Source: Curtobacterium citreum (GTDB lineage Bacteria; Actinomycetota; Actinomycetes; Actinomycetales; Microbacteriaceae). Taken from it: a stretch of DNA of 64,000 bases. A model generated the notes under the pieces. That model was not told where the DNA came from. It was given only the letters and a program-made list of their open reading frames with translations, and searched no databases. The DNA is taken from NCBI RefSeq assembly GCF_006715175.1, contig NZ_VFMQ01000001.1, forward strand, positions 3,100,001 to 3,164,000. The letters are read 5' to 3'. Below are positions 24,099 to 33,339 of the stretch, piece after piece (position 1 is the first letter of the stretch; each line of letters begins with the position of its first letter). The translations under genes and the position numbers were made by a program.

Positions 24099-25379
24099 AT
24101 GACGGACTCGGACCAGACCCTCGACATCGACATCGTGGTGCCCTGCCACGACGAGCAGGACACGCTCGCCGCACACGTCCGGCGCCTGCACCAGTTCTGC
24201 CGGACCTCGTTGCAGCACTCGTGGCGGATCACGATCGCGGACAACGCCTCGACCGACGACACCGCGCGCATCGCCGACGACCTCGCGGCCATGCTGCCCG
24301 AGGTGCACGCGGTGCACCTGGCCCGTAAGGGACGTGGGCGCGCGCTCAAGGCGGTGTGGGGCGACTCCCCCGCCGCGGTGCTCGTGTACGTGGACGAGGA
24401 CCTGTCGACGGACCTCGCGGCGCTCGAACCCCTCGTCGCGCCGCTGCTGTCCGGCCACTCCGACGTGGCGATCGGCACGCGGCTGGTCGGGTCCTCCCGC
24501 GTGGTCCGGGGCGGCAAGCGCGAGTTCATCTCCCGCTCGTACAACCTGCTCCTCCGCAGCACCATGGGGGTCTCGTTCTCCGACGCGCAGTGCGGGTTCA
24601 AGGCCGTCACCCGCGAGGCCGCGGAGCACCTGCTGCCGCTCTGCGAGGACGACGCCTGGTTCTTCGACACCGAGCTGCTCGTGCTCGCGGAGCACGCGGG
24701 GCTGCGCATCCACGAGGTCCCGGTCGACTGGGTCGACGACGTGAACTCCTCGGTGCACATCGCCTCGACCGCGACCGAGGACCTCAAGGGCATGTGGCGG
24801 GTCTCGCGTGGCCTGGCTACCGGACGCATCCCGATCGCCCCGGTGTACGACGCGATCGGCCGGCGTCCGTTCAGCACGCCGCACGTCGGGATCCTGGGAC
24901 AGGTGCTGCGGTTCGGCACGATCGGGGTCCTCTCCACGCTCGCCTTCGCGCTGCTGTACGCGCTGTTCCGCCCGGCGATCGGTGCGCAGACCGCGGACTT
25001 CCTGGCGCTCCTGGTGACGGCGATCGGCAACACCGCCCTCAACCGGCGGTTCACGTTCGGTGTGCGCGGCCGTGCCGGTGCCGGTCGACACCACGTGCAG
25101 GGGCTCGTCGTGTTCGGGATCGCGTGGGCGATCACGTCCGGGTCGCTCGTGGTGCTGCACGCGACGACGCCCGGGGCGTCGCACGGGGCCGAGGTGCTCG
25201 TGCTCACGGGGGCGAACCTCGTCGCGACCGGGGTCCGGTTCGTGCTCTTCAAGGCGTGGGTGTTCCGCACGCGGCGTCGCCCCGTGCTCGTGCGGCCGGG
25301 CGACGCACCCGCGCCCGCGCCCGCAGCCGCGCCCGCAACCGGCGACGAGCGGCAGGTCGTGGAGGAACGCACGAACTGA
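24099..25379 (+). CDS. Fused GT2 glycosyltransferase and GtrA-like membrane protein
   Basis: A 426-residue fusion. The N-terminal GT-A domain (residues about 8-240) starts DIDIVVPCHDEQDTLAAHVRRL, has the nucleotide-sugar site ITIADNASTDDTARIA and the metal-binding VYVDEDLSTDLAAL, and contains SDAQCGFKAVTREAAEHLLP, typical of polyprenyl-phosphate sugar synthases (DPM/GtrB/YkcC group). The C-terminal part (about 265-400) has four helices matching GtrA, the presumed flippase of the lipid-linked sugar. It would supply the donor used by the GT39 transferase at 19133. The tail is Pro/Ala-rich. A strong hairpin follows the stop. Confidence 0.92.
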   Translation: MTDSDQTLDIDIVVPCHDEQDTLAAHVRRLHQFCRTSLQHSWRITIADNASTDDTARIADDLAAMLPEVHAVHLARKGRGRALKAVWGDSPAAVLVYVDEDLSTDLAALEPLVAPLLSGHSDVAIGTRLVGSSRVVRGGKREFISRSYNLLLRSTMGVSFSDAQCGFKAVTREAAEHLLPLCEDDAWFFDTELLVLAEHAGLRIHEVPVDWVDDVNSSVHIASTATEDLKGMWRVSRGLATGRIPIAPVYDAIGRRPFSTPHVGILGQVLRFGTIGVLSTLAFALLYALFRPAIGAQTADFLALLVTAIGNTALNRRFTFGVRGRAGAGRHHVQGLVVFGIAWAITSGSLVVLHATTPGASHGAEVLVLTGANLVATGVRFVLFKAWVFRTRRRPVLVRPGDAPAPAPAAAPATGDERQVVEERTN

Positions 25380-25395
25380 CCGTCCCGCCCGCGGA

Positions 25396-25455
25396 ACGCA
25401 ACGTCGGCGGTTCCTCGCAGCGGTATGTCGCTGCGAGGAACCGCCGACGTTGCGT
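25396..25455. repeat. 27-bp-stem hairpin (repeat family 3, copy 1)
   Basis: A perfect 27-bp inverted repeat (arms 25396-25422 and 25429-25455, beginning ACGCAACGTCGGCGGTTCC) with a 6-base loop GTATGT, 16 bases past the GT2-GtrA stop. A second, less perfect copy with the same flanking CTTGCGG is at 43151-43210. It may terminate transcription. The rest of the 284-base gap to gltB holds a solo GTGCCTCCCGTCCGG arm at 25541-25555 and the gltB promoter. Confidence 0.88.
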
Positions 25456-25563
25456 CTTGCGGAACCGGAAGCGGAACCGGCACCAGCACCGGCCGGCAGC
25501 AGCACCCAGCCGGCCGCCGCCCGCCCGCCGGACCCGACCCGTGCCTCCCGTCCGGTCGGTCTG

Positions 25564-25593
25564 TTGCGTGCGCGGTATACCAACCCGTAGCAT
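25564..25593 (+). promoter_or_regulatory. Candidate promoter of gltB
   Basis: TTGCGT (25564-25569) and TAGCAT (25588-25593) with an 18-base spacer, in an unusually AT-richer patch (GGTATACC) 70 bases before the gltB start. Confidence 0.5.
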
Positions 25594-25663
25594 CGCCCTA
25601 CCGCACCACCCCCACAGGGCCCGGCCACTACCCGACGGTCTGCCCGCGGCGAGCGCTCCACCG

Positions 25664-28600
25664 ATGCAGCCTGGCCGACCGCTGCCGGCACTCGCTCCAC
25701 TGGACCCGCTCGTGAACCCCTCCCCCTTCGGCCTGTACGACCCTGCTCGCGAATCGAGCGACTGCGGCGTCGGCTTCATCACCCGTCTCGACGGGACCCC
25801 GAGCCACGACGTCCTGGTGAAGGGCGACGAGGCACTGTGCGCGATCCCCCACCGCGGCGGCAAGTCCGCCGAGGGCGTCGGTGACGGCGCGGGCGTGAGC
25901 ATCGACCTGTCGGTGGAGTTCTTCAGCGCGATCACCGGCCAGACCCTGCGCGCCGGGCACTTCGGCGTCGCGAACTGCTTCGTGCCGACCGACCCCGACG
26001 AGCGTGCCGACGCCGAACGCCTCGTGACGGCCGAGCTGACCGAGCAGGGGTTCGAGTTGCTCCTGGTCCGCGACGTCCCCGTCGACCACGGCGTCGCCCG
26101 TCCGGAGGCCGAGCAGTACCAGCTGCCGATCGTGCAGTGGGTCTTCCGCGCCCCGGAGTCCTGGTCCCGCGCCGACGTCGACGCCGCGGCGAACCGCGCG
26201 CTCCTCGCGATCGAGGCGGTGGCCTACGCCCGCGCCGCAGAGGAGCACGCACCGCACGCGGCCCTGTACCCGCTGTCGCTCAGCGCCCGGACCCAGGTGC
26301 TGAAGGGCCGGCTGAACTCGGGCGAGGTGATCGGGTACTTCACCGACCTGCGTGACCCGCGGCACTCGGTCCGGACGCTGTACTTCCACACCCGGTTCTC
26401 GACGAACACCGAGCCGCACCCGACGATGGCCCAGCCGTTCCGCCTGATGGCGCACAACGGCGAGCTGAACACCGACCGCAAGAACCGGCTGTCCGACGAG
26501 GCCTCGGCCCGCGCCCGCACGCGCAGCATCGTCCGGCCGCCAGGGCAGTCGGACTCGAGCCGGCTCGACCAGACCCTGCAGAGCCGGGTGTTCGACGACG
26601 GCCTGGACCTGGTCGAGGCCGTCGTGACGCTCATGCCCCCGGCGTGGGAGAACGACCGCACGCTCACCCCGGCGGTGCGCGACATGCTCGAGTACCACTC
26701 GCTGTACGAGGAGAAGAACGACGGTCCCGCCGCCGTCATCTTCAGCGACGGCGACGTGGTCGGCGCCCGCCTCGACCGGCTCGGCCTCCGGCCGCTCCGC
26801 ACCGTGCAGACCGCCGAGTACCTGATGGTCGCGTCGGAGTCCGGCCAGGTGGCGTTCGCCGCGGACGAGGTCGTGCACCGCGGCCGGATCGAGGCCGGCG
26901 GCATGCTCGTCGTCGACCACCGCGCCGGTGCGGTGCTGCGCACGCGCGAGGCCCTCGAGCTGCTCGCCGCCCGCAGGCCCTTCGGCGCGCTGCTCGACGC
27001 CGCCCGGGTGGAGCTCGACGCCCTGCCCGCGCCCGCGTACGAGCGCGGCACGAGCACGCTCGGCTACGACGGGGACCTGTCGCTCGCCGGGCGCTACGTC
27101 GCGTACTCGCTGAACCAGGAGAGCTTCCGGTTCATGCTCGACCCGATGCTCGCGAACGGCTCGGAGCGCATCTCGGCGATGGGCTACGGCAACGCGATCA
27201 ACGCCCTGAGCGACACCGAGGGCGGCATGGCGAAGTACTTCTCGCAGCGCTTCGCCCAGGTGACGAACCCGCCGCTCGACTCGATCCGCGAGGCCGACGG
27301 CATGTCGATGCGCGTGGCCCTCGGCGCCAAGCTCGACGCCCACACGCGGGCGGCTGCTGGTGGACACACCAGCGCGCAGGCCGACACCGGCACGGCCGCC
27401 GTCCCGACCCGCCAGATCGTCGTGCAGTCCCCCGTGCTCGGCCACCTCGACATGGTCCGCCTGCGCGACCAGGACGTCGTCCCGCTCGAGCGCTTCGACA
27501 TGCTCTACGTGCCCGTCGTCGACGACGAGCACGCCAACGCCGACGCCGTCCGCTCCGCCGTCGAGGCCCTGTGCGACCGGGTCGAGGCGTTCGCGCGCAC
27601 CACGGGCGGCATCGCGGTCCTGACCGACCGCGCGGTGTCCTCGACCCGCGCACCGCTCCCGGTGATCCTGGCGGTCGCGGCCGTGAACCAGCGGCTCATC
27701 GAGACCGGCCTGCGCCTGCGCCTGTCGATCGTCGCCGAGTCCGGCCAGCTGCCGTCGTCGCACCACGTGGCCACGGCGCTCGGCTTCGGTGCGTCGGCGG
27801 TCTACAGCCTGTCGGCCCGGCTCCGTGCCGAGGAGCAGTACCCCGCCGAGGCCGCCCCCGCCGGCGAGGTCACCGCGACCGACCTGGCCCTGCGGCGCTT
27901 CCGGAAGGCGGCGGAGAAGGCCCTCGCGAAGACGATGGGCCGCGTCGGCCTGTGCACCGCGGAGAGCTACATCGGCGGCGCGTTCTTCGAGCCGAACTAC
28001 CTGGACACCGGGGACGACCTGTTCGCCCGGGTGTTCCCGTACATGCAGGCCCCGGTCGGCGGTGTCGGCTTCACCCGCATCGCGCAGGCCGCGACGGAGT
28101 GGCACGAGCGCGCCCGCTCGGTCGCGACCGAGGCCCAGGTCCCGCTGCTCGGTCTGTTCAAGGAGCGCTCCGACGGCGCCGGGCACTCGTTCGGCGTCGC
28201 GAGCGTCCGCGGCTTCGGCGGGATGACCGAGGAGCGCCCGGCCTTCGAGCGTGCCGGCGACTCAGAGGCGCTCCGCCTGCTCACCCTCGGCCAGCTCGAC
28301 GACGCCTTCGGCATCACCGACAGCGCGTACCGGGGCACCGGCTACGACCGGCTGAGCGACGCCGAGGTCGACGCACACCGCATCACGCCCGGCTACGTGT
28401 CGTTCCTGCAGACCACCCACGACGAGCGGTCCCGCCGCCCCGCAGCGCTCCGCGACGTGCTCGCGCTGCCCGCGGACGTCACGGGCATCGACGAGGCCGA
28501 GGACTTCGCACGCGAGCTCGGCCGGTTCTCGACGACCGGCAACGCCAGCATCACGGTGCGCGGCCTGTCCGGCTCGCGGCCCGCCTCGCCCGACGGACTG

Positions 28601-31318
28601 CCGGGAGGCACGACCCGCTTCCGCCTGGAGCTCACGTCGACGGGACCCACGGGTTCCGCACGCCACCTGGCCCTCGCGGACGGGCTCGCCCTGCTGCACC
28701 CCGGCCAGGTGGACGTCGACGCCGTCGACGACGACCAGGTGACGCTCCGCGCCACCGGCGCCGCCGCCGCGCTCCTCGCACTGCTGCAGGCGGCCCCGGC
28801 GAGCGTGGACCTCGACCGGGTGCAGCCCGCGCACGAGATCACCCGCACGCTCGCGTCCGGGGCGATGAGCCACGGCGCCCTCGTCGCCACGGCGCACGAG
28901 GCCGTCGCGCACGGCACGAACATGGTCGGCGGCATGTCGAACTCGGGCGAGGGCGGCGAGCACCACTCCCGCTACGGGACGATCCGCGGCTCGAAGATCA
29001 AGCAGTTCGCCTCGGGTCGGTTCGGCATCTGGGCGGGCTACCTGGCCGACCCGATGCTCGAGGAGCTCGAGATCAAGATCGGCCAGGGCGCCAAGCCCGG
29101 CGAGGGCGGTCAGCTGCCCGCGCCGAAGGTCACGGTGGACATCGCCGCCGCACGCGGAGGCACGCCCGGCGTCGAGCTCATCTCGCCGCCGCCGCACCAC
29201 GACACGTACTCGATCGAGGACCTCGCGCAGCTCATCCACGACTGCAAGGCCGCCCGCGTCCGGGTCGTCGTGAAGCTCGTGTCCTCCGAGGGCATCGGGA
29301 CGATCGCCGTCGGCGTCGCGAAGGCCGGCGCGGACGTCATCAACGTCGCGGGGAACACCGGCGGGACGGGTGCCGCGGCGGTCACGAGCCTGAAGTACGC
29401 GGGCCGCTCCGCGGAGATCGGCGTCGCCGAGGTGCACCAGGCCCTCGTCGCGAACGGCCTGCGGCAGAAGGTCACGCTCCGCTGCTCCGGCGCCCACCAG
29501 ACCGGATCGGACGTCGTCACGAGCGCGCTGCTCGGCGGCGACTCGTTCGAGTTCGGCACGACCGCGCTCATGATGCTCGGCTGCGTCATGGCGAAGAACT
29601 GCAACGTGAAGTGCCCCGCCGGCCTGACCACGAACGCCGAGGCGTTCGAGGGCGACCCGCGTGCGCTCGCGCAGTACCTGCTCAACATCGCGCACGACGT
29701 TCGGCAGATCCTCGCGCGCCTCGGGCTGCGGTCGCTCCGCGAGGCCCGGGGGCGCACCGACCTGCTGCAGCTGCTCGACCACCCGGCGAGCGTCGGCCGG
29801 CTCGACGTGCGGGACCTCCTGGCGCAGGTGCCGGAGAAGGTCGTCGCAGACCCGGAGTACCTCGAGAAGGACTACCGGACCGACGACGCGCTCATCGCCC
29901 AGGTGCGCACGGCGCTCGTCGACGGACACGAGCACACGCTCGTGGTCGACGGCGTCGTCCTCGGCAACGCGGACAAGTCCGTCGGCGGCCAGCTCGGCAT
30001 CGACCTCGAGCGGATCCTGAACCACGAGCTCCGCGGGGCCGACCTGTCCGCGCACCCGGCGATCGCCGAGGACGACCGCGGTCGCCGTCGGCTGGTCGAC
30101 GGCGCCCTGACGATCCGCACGAGCGGGTCCGCGGGGCAGTCCTACGGGGTGTTCACGAACGACGGCACGACGCTCGACCACACCGGCACCGCGAACGACG
30201 GCGTCGGCAAGAGCCAGTCCGGCGGCCGGATCGTCGTCCGCGCGCCGGGCGGCGGCAGTGCCGAACGCGGCGGCAACGTCCTCGTCGGCAACTTCGCGCT
30301 GTTCGGCGCCACGGGCGGCCGGACGTTCGTCGAGGGCGAGGCCGGCGACCGCTTCGCCGTGCGCAACTCCGGGGCGACCGCGGTCGTCGAGGGCCTCGGC
30401 GACTTCGGCTGCGAGTACATGACCGGCGGTGCCGTGCTCAACCTCGGCGGCTTCGGCAAGGGGCTCGGGAACGGCATGTCCGGCGGCTTCCTGTACCAGT
30501 ACGACCCCTCGGGGCAGGTGACCGAGCGCGCGAGCACCGACTCGCTCCTGGTGTTCCCCGTCACCCAGACCGGTCGCGGGGCGTTCCACGAGGCGGCCGC
30601 GAAGCTCCTGCTCGAGTGGCACCTCGAGGCGACGGGCTCGGCGCTCGCCGAGCGGCTGCTCGCGGCGTGGGAGACCACCCGCGACCACGTGTACGTCGGC
30701 ATGCCGCGGGCGCTCCTGCTCAGCCAGGACGCCGACGAGATCCTCGCCGCCGCGACCCGACCGGAGCTCCTCGACGAGCTCGCGACCTCGGTCGCGACGG
30801 ACAAGCTCCGCGCGTTCAAGACGGACTACCGCGACCGGCGCACCGTGCTCGACGGCCGCGCTCCCGCGCTCGGCGACCAGGGCGAGGACACGTTCGCGCT
30901 CCTGTCGTCGTACACGGTGCTCGGCGTCGCCCAGGACGTGGCGCAGGAGCGCGTCCCCGGTGCCGCGGCGGGCGACCCCCGGGTCACCGAGGCGGTCCGC
31001 AACCTCGTCCTGACCGAGGACTTCCAGGTCAAGCAGCGGGTCGTGAAGTACCTGCGCCGCACGCTCGAGTCCTTCGCGGACGACGAGCTCGCGACGCTCA
31101 TCGCGACGAAGCGGCTCGACGACGCCAAGCGTGCGCTCGCGCAGCGGAACAACCGCAGCTCGGACGCACCGGGGACCACGGGGTGGATGATGCACCAGAC
31201 CGCCAAGAACGCCGGCCGACGCCGAGCCGCACGGTTCGACGAGCTGCTCGCCACCGCGGCGCTCGAGGACATCGCCCGCCGCGCGCCGCTCGCCCCGGTC
31301 GAGGCGGTGACGGCATGA
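25664..31318 (+). CDS. gltB: Long, divergent glutamate synthase large subunit (GltB-like)
   Basis: A 1884-residue protein, about 350 longer than usual GltB. Order: short propeptide; class II amidotransferase beginning at Cys34 (CGVGFITRLDG); central domain with an MGYGNAINALSDTEGG signature; an extra ~130-residue insertion near 950-1060; FMN/glutamate-synthase domain from about 1067 (MSHGALVATAHEAV, GGMSNSGEGGEHHSRYG); an iron-sulphur loop with Cys1307, Cys1313 and Cys1317; the GXGXG domain (about 1480-1620: MTGGAVLNLGGFGKGLGNGM); and an unassigned C-terminal ~260 residues. It makes glutamate from glutamine and 2-oxoglutarate. No gltD follows; a diflavin reductase overlaps its stop. GTG 25712 is an alternative start. 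Confidence 0.88.
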   Translation: MQPGRPLPALAPLDPLVNPSPFGLYDPARESSDCGVGFITRLDGTPSHDVLVKGDEALCAIPHRGGKSAEGVGDGAGVSIDLSVEFFSAITGQTLRAGHFGVANCFVPTDPDERADAERLVTAELTEQGFELLLVRDVPVDHGVARPEAEQYQLPIVQWVFRAPESWSRADVDAAANRALLAIEAVAYARAAEEHAPHAALYPLSLSARTQVLKGRLNSGEVIGYFTDLRDPRHSVRTLYFHTRFSTNTEPHPTMAQPFRLMAHNGELNTDRKNRLSDEASARARTRSIVRPPGQSDSSRLDQTLQSRVFDDGLDLVEAVVTLMPPAWENDRTLTPAVRDMLEYHSLYEEKNDGPAAVIFSDGDVVGARLDRLGLRPLRTVQTAEYLMVASESGQVAFAADEVVHRGRIEAGGMLVVDHRAGAVLRTREALELLAARRPFGALLDAARVELDALPAPAYERGTSTLGYDGDLSLAGRYVAYSLNQESFRFMLDPMLANGSERISAMGYGNAINALSDTEGGMAKYFSQRFAQVTNPPLDSIREADGMSMRVALGAKLDAHTRAAAGGHTSAQADTGTAAVPTRQIVVQSPVLGHLDMVRLRDQDVVPLERFDMLYVPVVDDEHANADAVRSAVEALCDRVEAFARTTGGIAVLTDRAVSSTRAPLPVILAVAAVNQRLIETGLRLRLSIVAESGQLPSSHHVATALGFGASAVYSLSARLRAEEQYPAEAAPAGEVTATDLALRRFRKAAEKALAKTMGRVGLCTAESYIGGAFFEPNYLDTGDDLFARVFPYMQAPVGGVGFTRIAQAATEWHERARSVATEAQVPLLGLFKERSDGAGHSFGVASVRGFGGMTEERPAFERAGDSEALRLLTLGQLDDAFGITDSAYRGTGYDRLSDAEVDAHRITPGYVSFLQTTHDERSRRPAALRDVLALPADVTGIDEAEDFARELGRFSTTGNASITVRGLSGSRPASPDGLPGGTTRFRLELTSTGPTGSARHLALADGLALLHPGQVDVDAVDDDQVTLRATGAAAALLALLQAAPASVDLDRVQPAHEITRTLASGAMSHGALVATAHEAVAHGTNMVGGMSNSGEGGEHHSRYGTIRGSKIKQFASGRFGIWAGYLADPMLEELEIKIGQGAKPGEGGQLPAPKVTVDIAAARGGTPGVELISPPPHHDTYSIEDLAQLIHDCKAARVRVVVKLVSSEGIGTIAVGVAKAGADVINVAGNTGGTGAAAVTSLKYAGRSAEIGVAEVHQALVANGLRQKVTLRCSGAHQTGSDVVTSALLGGDSFEFGTTALMMLGCVMAKNCNVKCPAGLTTNAEAFEGDPRALAQYLLNIAHDVRQILARLGLRSLREARGRTDLLQLLDHPASVGRLDVRDLLAQVPEKVVADPEYLEKDYRTDDALIAQVRTALVDGHEHTLVVDGVVLGNADKSVGGQLGIDLERILNHELRGADLSAHPAIAEDDRGRRRLVDGALTIRTSGSAGQSYGVFTNDGTTLDHTGTANDGVGKSQSGGRIVVRAPGGGSAERGGNVLVGNFALFGATGGRTFVEGEAGDRFAVRNSGATAVVEGLGDFGCEYMTGGAVLNLGGFGKGLGNGMSGGFLYQYDPSGQVTERASTDSLLVFPVTQTGRGAFHEAAAKLLLEWHLEATGSALAERLLAAWETTRDHVYVGMPRALLLSQDADEILAAATRPELLDELATSVATDKLRAFKTDYRDRRTVLDGRAPALGDQGEDTFALLSSYTVLGVAQDVAQERVPGAAAGDPRVTEAVRNLVLTEDFQVKQRVVKYLRRTLESFADDELATLIATKRLDDAKRALAQRNNRSSDAPGTTGWMMHQTAKNAGRRRAARFDELLATAALEDIARRAPLAPVEAVTA

Positions 31319-33102
31319 CGACCATGCCCCCGACCGGGTCGCTCATCCCCGTCGACGCCCCGTTCTCGGCCGCGCAGGAGTCCTGGCTCGCCGGGTTCAT
31401 CGCGGGCATCGCCGCCGCGGGGAAGAAGGCCGCCCCGGCAGCGCCGACCACGACGATCGACGTGCTGTTCGGCACGCAGACCGGCAACGCGGAGCTCCTC
31501 GCCGAGGACCTCGTCGCCGGCGCGACCGCCAGGGGCCTCGGCGGTCGGGCCACCCCGCTCGACGCCGTGTCGCCGGAGCAGCTCGCTGACATGACGCACG
31601 TGCTCGTCGTCACCTCGACGTACGGCGAGGGCGAGATGCCCGACAACGCCGGCCTGTTCTGGGAGGCGCTGCAGTCCCCCGCGGTCCCCCGTCTCGAGGG
31701 CGTGCAGTACGCGGTGCTCGGGCTCGGCGACACGAGCTACGACGAGTTCTGCCAGGCCGGGAAGCTCCTGGACCTGCGGTTCGAGCAGCTCGGTGCGACC
31801 CGCGTGCACGACCGGGTGGACTGCGACGTCGACTACGAGGACCCGGCCGCCCTGTGGAGCGCCGCCGTCCTCGACCGGATCGCCGCCCAGGCCGGCGTCG
31901 CCGCGGCGGGCGGGACCGCCGCTGCCGGGACCGCGCCGACGGCGACCGCAGCCGGCGGGGCGGGCGCGGGTCGTGCCTCCCGGCCGGGTGCGCAGTGGAC
32001 CAAGCGCACCCCGTACCGGGCGCCGCTCGTCGTGAACCGGGTGCTCAGTGCGCCGCGGAGCGCGAAGGAGATCCGGCACCTGGAGTTCGACCTCGGCGAC
32101 TCCGGGATCACGTACGCGGCCGGCGACGCGCTGGCCGTGGTGCCGCACAACGACCCGGCGCTCGTCGACCAGCTGCTCGACCACCTCGGCGCGGACGGTG
32201 CGGCGGACGTCGACGGCCGACCGCTCGCCGAGGTCCTGCGCGTCGAGCGCGAGATCCGGACGCCGTCGAAGGACCTCGTCGCCGACCTGGTGCAGCGTGC
32301 GCCCGCGTCGGAGCTCGCCGCGGTCGTGGCGCACGGCGACAAGCAGGAGCTCGACCGGTGGCTGTGGGGGCGGGACGTCCTCGACCTGCTCGTGGACGCC
32401 GGACCCGCGGCGCCGTCGCTCGACGAGCTGCTGCCGAACCTCCGCGGACTGCAGGCGCGGCAGTACTCGATCTCGTCGAGCCCGCTCGCCCACCCCGGCC
32501 GCGTGCACCTGACCGTCGCGAGCGTCCGGTACGGGGACACCCGACGCACCCACCACGGCGTCGCGTCCACGTACCTGGCGGACCGGGTGCAGGCGGACGG
32601 CGAGGTCGGCGTGTACCTGCAGCCGAACGCCGCGTTCGGGGTACCGGCCGACGGCGACGCCCCGATGGTGATGATCGGCCCCGGGACCGGGATCGCCCCG
32701 TTCCGCGGGTTCCTGCACGAGCGGGCGGCCGCCGGGGCGACCGGGCGCAACTGGCTGTTCTTCGGCGACCAGCACCGCGACACGGACTTCGTCTACGAGG
32801 ACGAGCTCACCGCGTTCCGGGAGTCCGGCGTGCTCGACCGGCTCGACCTGGCGTTCTCACGCGACCAGGCCGAGAAGGTCTACGTGCAGACCCGGATGCG
32901 GGAGCAGGCCGTCGAGCTGTACCGGTGGCTCGAGGACGGCGCGTTCGTGTACGTGTGCGGCGACGCCTCGCGGATGGCGAAGGACGTCGAGCAGGCGCTG
33001 CTCGACGTCGTCGCCGAGCAGCGGGGCCGGGGCGCCGACGACGCGCTCGGGTACCTGGCCGACCTGCGGCGCGCGAAGCGGTACGTCCGCGACGTCTACT
33101 GA
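31315..33102 (+). CDS. CysJ-like NADPH-dependent diflavin reductase
   Basis: A 595-residue protein. A SWLAGFIAGIAAA lead (as in CysJ) is followed by a flavodoxin domain (about 47-190: VLFGTQTGNAELLAEDL, VVTSTYGEGEMPDN, LGLGDTSYDEFC), a Pro/Ala/Gly linker, an FAD domain (about 225-430: LQARQYSISSSP) and an NADPH domain (about 445-595: MIGPGTGIAPFRGFL, FFGDQHRDTDFVYEDEL, YVCGDASRMAKDV) ending in an aromatic residue. Its ATG overlaps the gltB stop (ATGA), and no sulphite reductase haem subunit is nearby. I infer that it feeds electrons to the GltB-like protein. Linker codons for RASRP coincide with a GGGAGGC-family repeat arm. Confidence 0.9.
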   Translation: MTTMPPTGSLIPVDAPFSAAQESWLAGFIAGIAAAGKKAAPAAPTTTIDVLFGTQTGNAELLAEDLVAGATARGLGGRATPLDAVSPEQLADMTHVLVVTSTYGEGEMPDNAGLFWEALQSPAVPRLEGVQYAVLGLGDTSYDEFCQAGKLLDLRFEQLGATRVHDRVDCDVDYEDPAALWSAAVLDRIAAQAGVAAAGGTAAAGTAPTATAAGGAGAGRASRPGAQWTKRTPYRAPLVVNRVLSAPRSAKEIRHLEFDLGDSGITYAAGDALAVVPHNDPALVDQLLDHLGADGAADVDGRPLAEVLRVEREIRTPSKDLVADLVQRAPASELAAVVAHGDKQELDRWLWGRDVLDLLVDAGPAAPSLDELLPNLRGLQARQYSISSSPLAHPGRVHLTVASVRYGDTRRTHHGVASTYLADRVQADGEVGVYLQPNAAFGVPADGDAPMVMIGPGTGIAPFRGFLHERAAAGATGRNWLFFGDQHRDTDFVYEDELTAFRESGVLDRLDLAFSRDQAEKVYVQTRMREQAVELYRWLEDGAFVYVCGDASRMAKDVEQALLDVVAEQRGRGADDALGYLADLRRAKRYVRDVY

Positions 33103-33113
33103 CCCGCGCGGGG

Positions 33114-33232
33114 TGCCGATCCGCGCGTGGAAGGCGCTTCCGCGCGTCGGGTGCCGTTCCGCTCGGAGGAGGCCGTTCCTTCCGGCCTCCGACGCGCGGA
33201 TCGGCATCCCAGGACGGAGGCGATGGGAAGGA
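33114..33232. repeat. Repeat family 4, copy 1
   Basis: An element with a perfect 15-bp outer inverted repeat (33114-33128 and 33192-33206, TGCCGATCCGCGCGT) and internal blocks TTCCGCGCGTCGGGTGCCG, CCTCCGACGCGCGG, GCATCCCA and GCGATGGG. The same ordered blocks occur at 54907-54988 in another context. Confidence 0.75.
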
Positions 33233-33250
33233 TCGCTCACGCGACCGGCT

Positions 33251-33298
33251 GACGGACGGGAGGCCCGTGGCGGCACCGGCACGGGCCTCCCGTCCGTC
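33251..33298. terminator. Bidirectional terminator hairpin (GGGAGGC family)
   Basis: A perfect 19-bp inverted repeat, GACGGACGGGAGGCCCGTG and its complement, with a 10-base loop between convergent genes (diflavin reductase and the membrane hydrolase). Confidence 0.8.
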
Positions 33299-33339
33299 CC
33301 CGGGTCACCACCCGATCAGCGCGACGCGGTGCAGCGCCC

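Noticed and set aside
25381..25500. Protein-coding interpretation of the 27-bp-stem hairpins (frames reading VGGSSQR and AARNRR)
   Set aside because: The same peptides appear on both strands simply because the DNA is a palindrome; there is no start, ribosome site or conserved length.
26644..31314. Long upstream extension of the diflavin reductase frame through gltB
   Set aside because: It overlaps the well-conserved GltB frame and reads as Arg/Pro-rich; the real start is the ATG at 31315 that overlaps the gltB stop.
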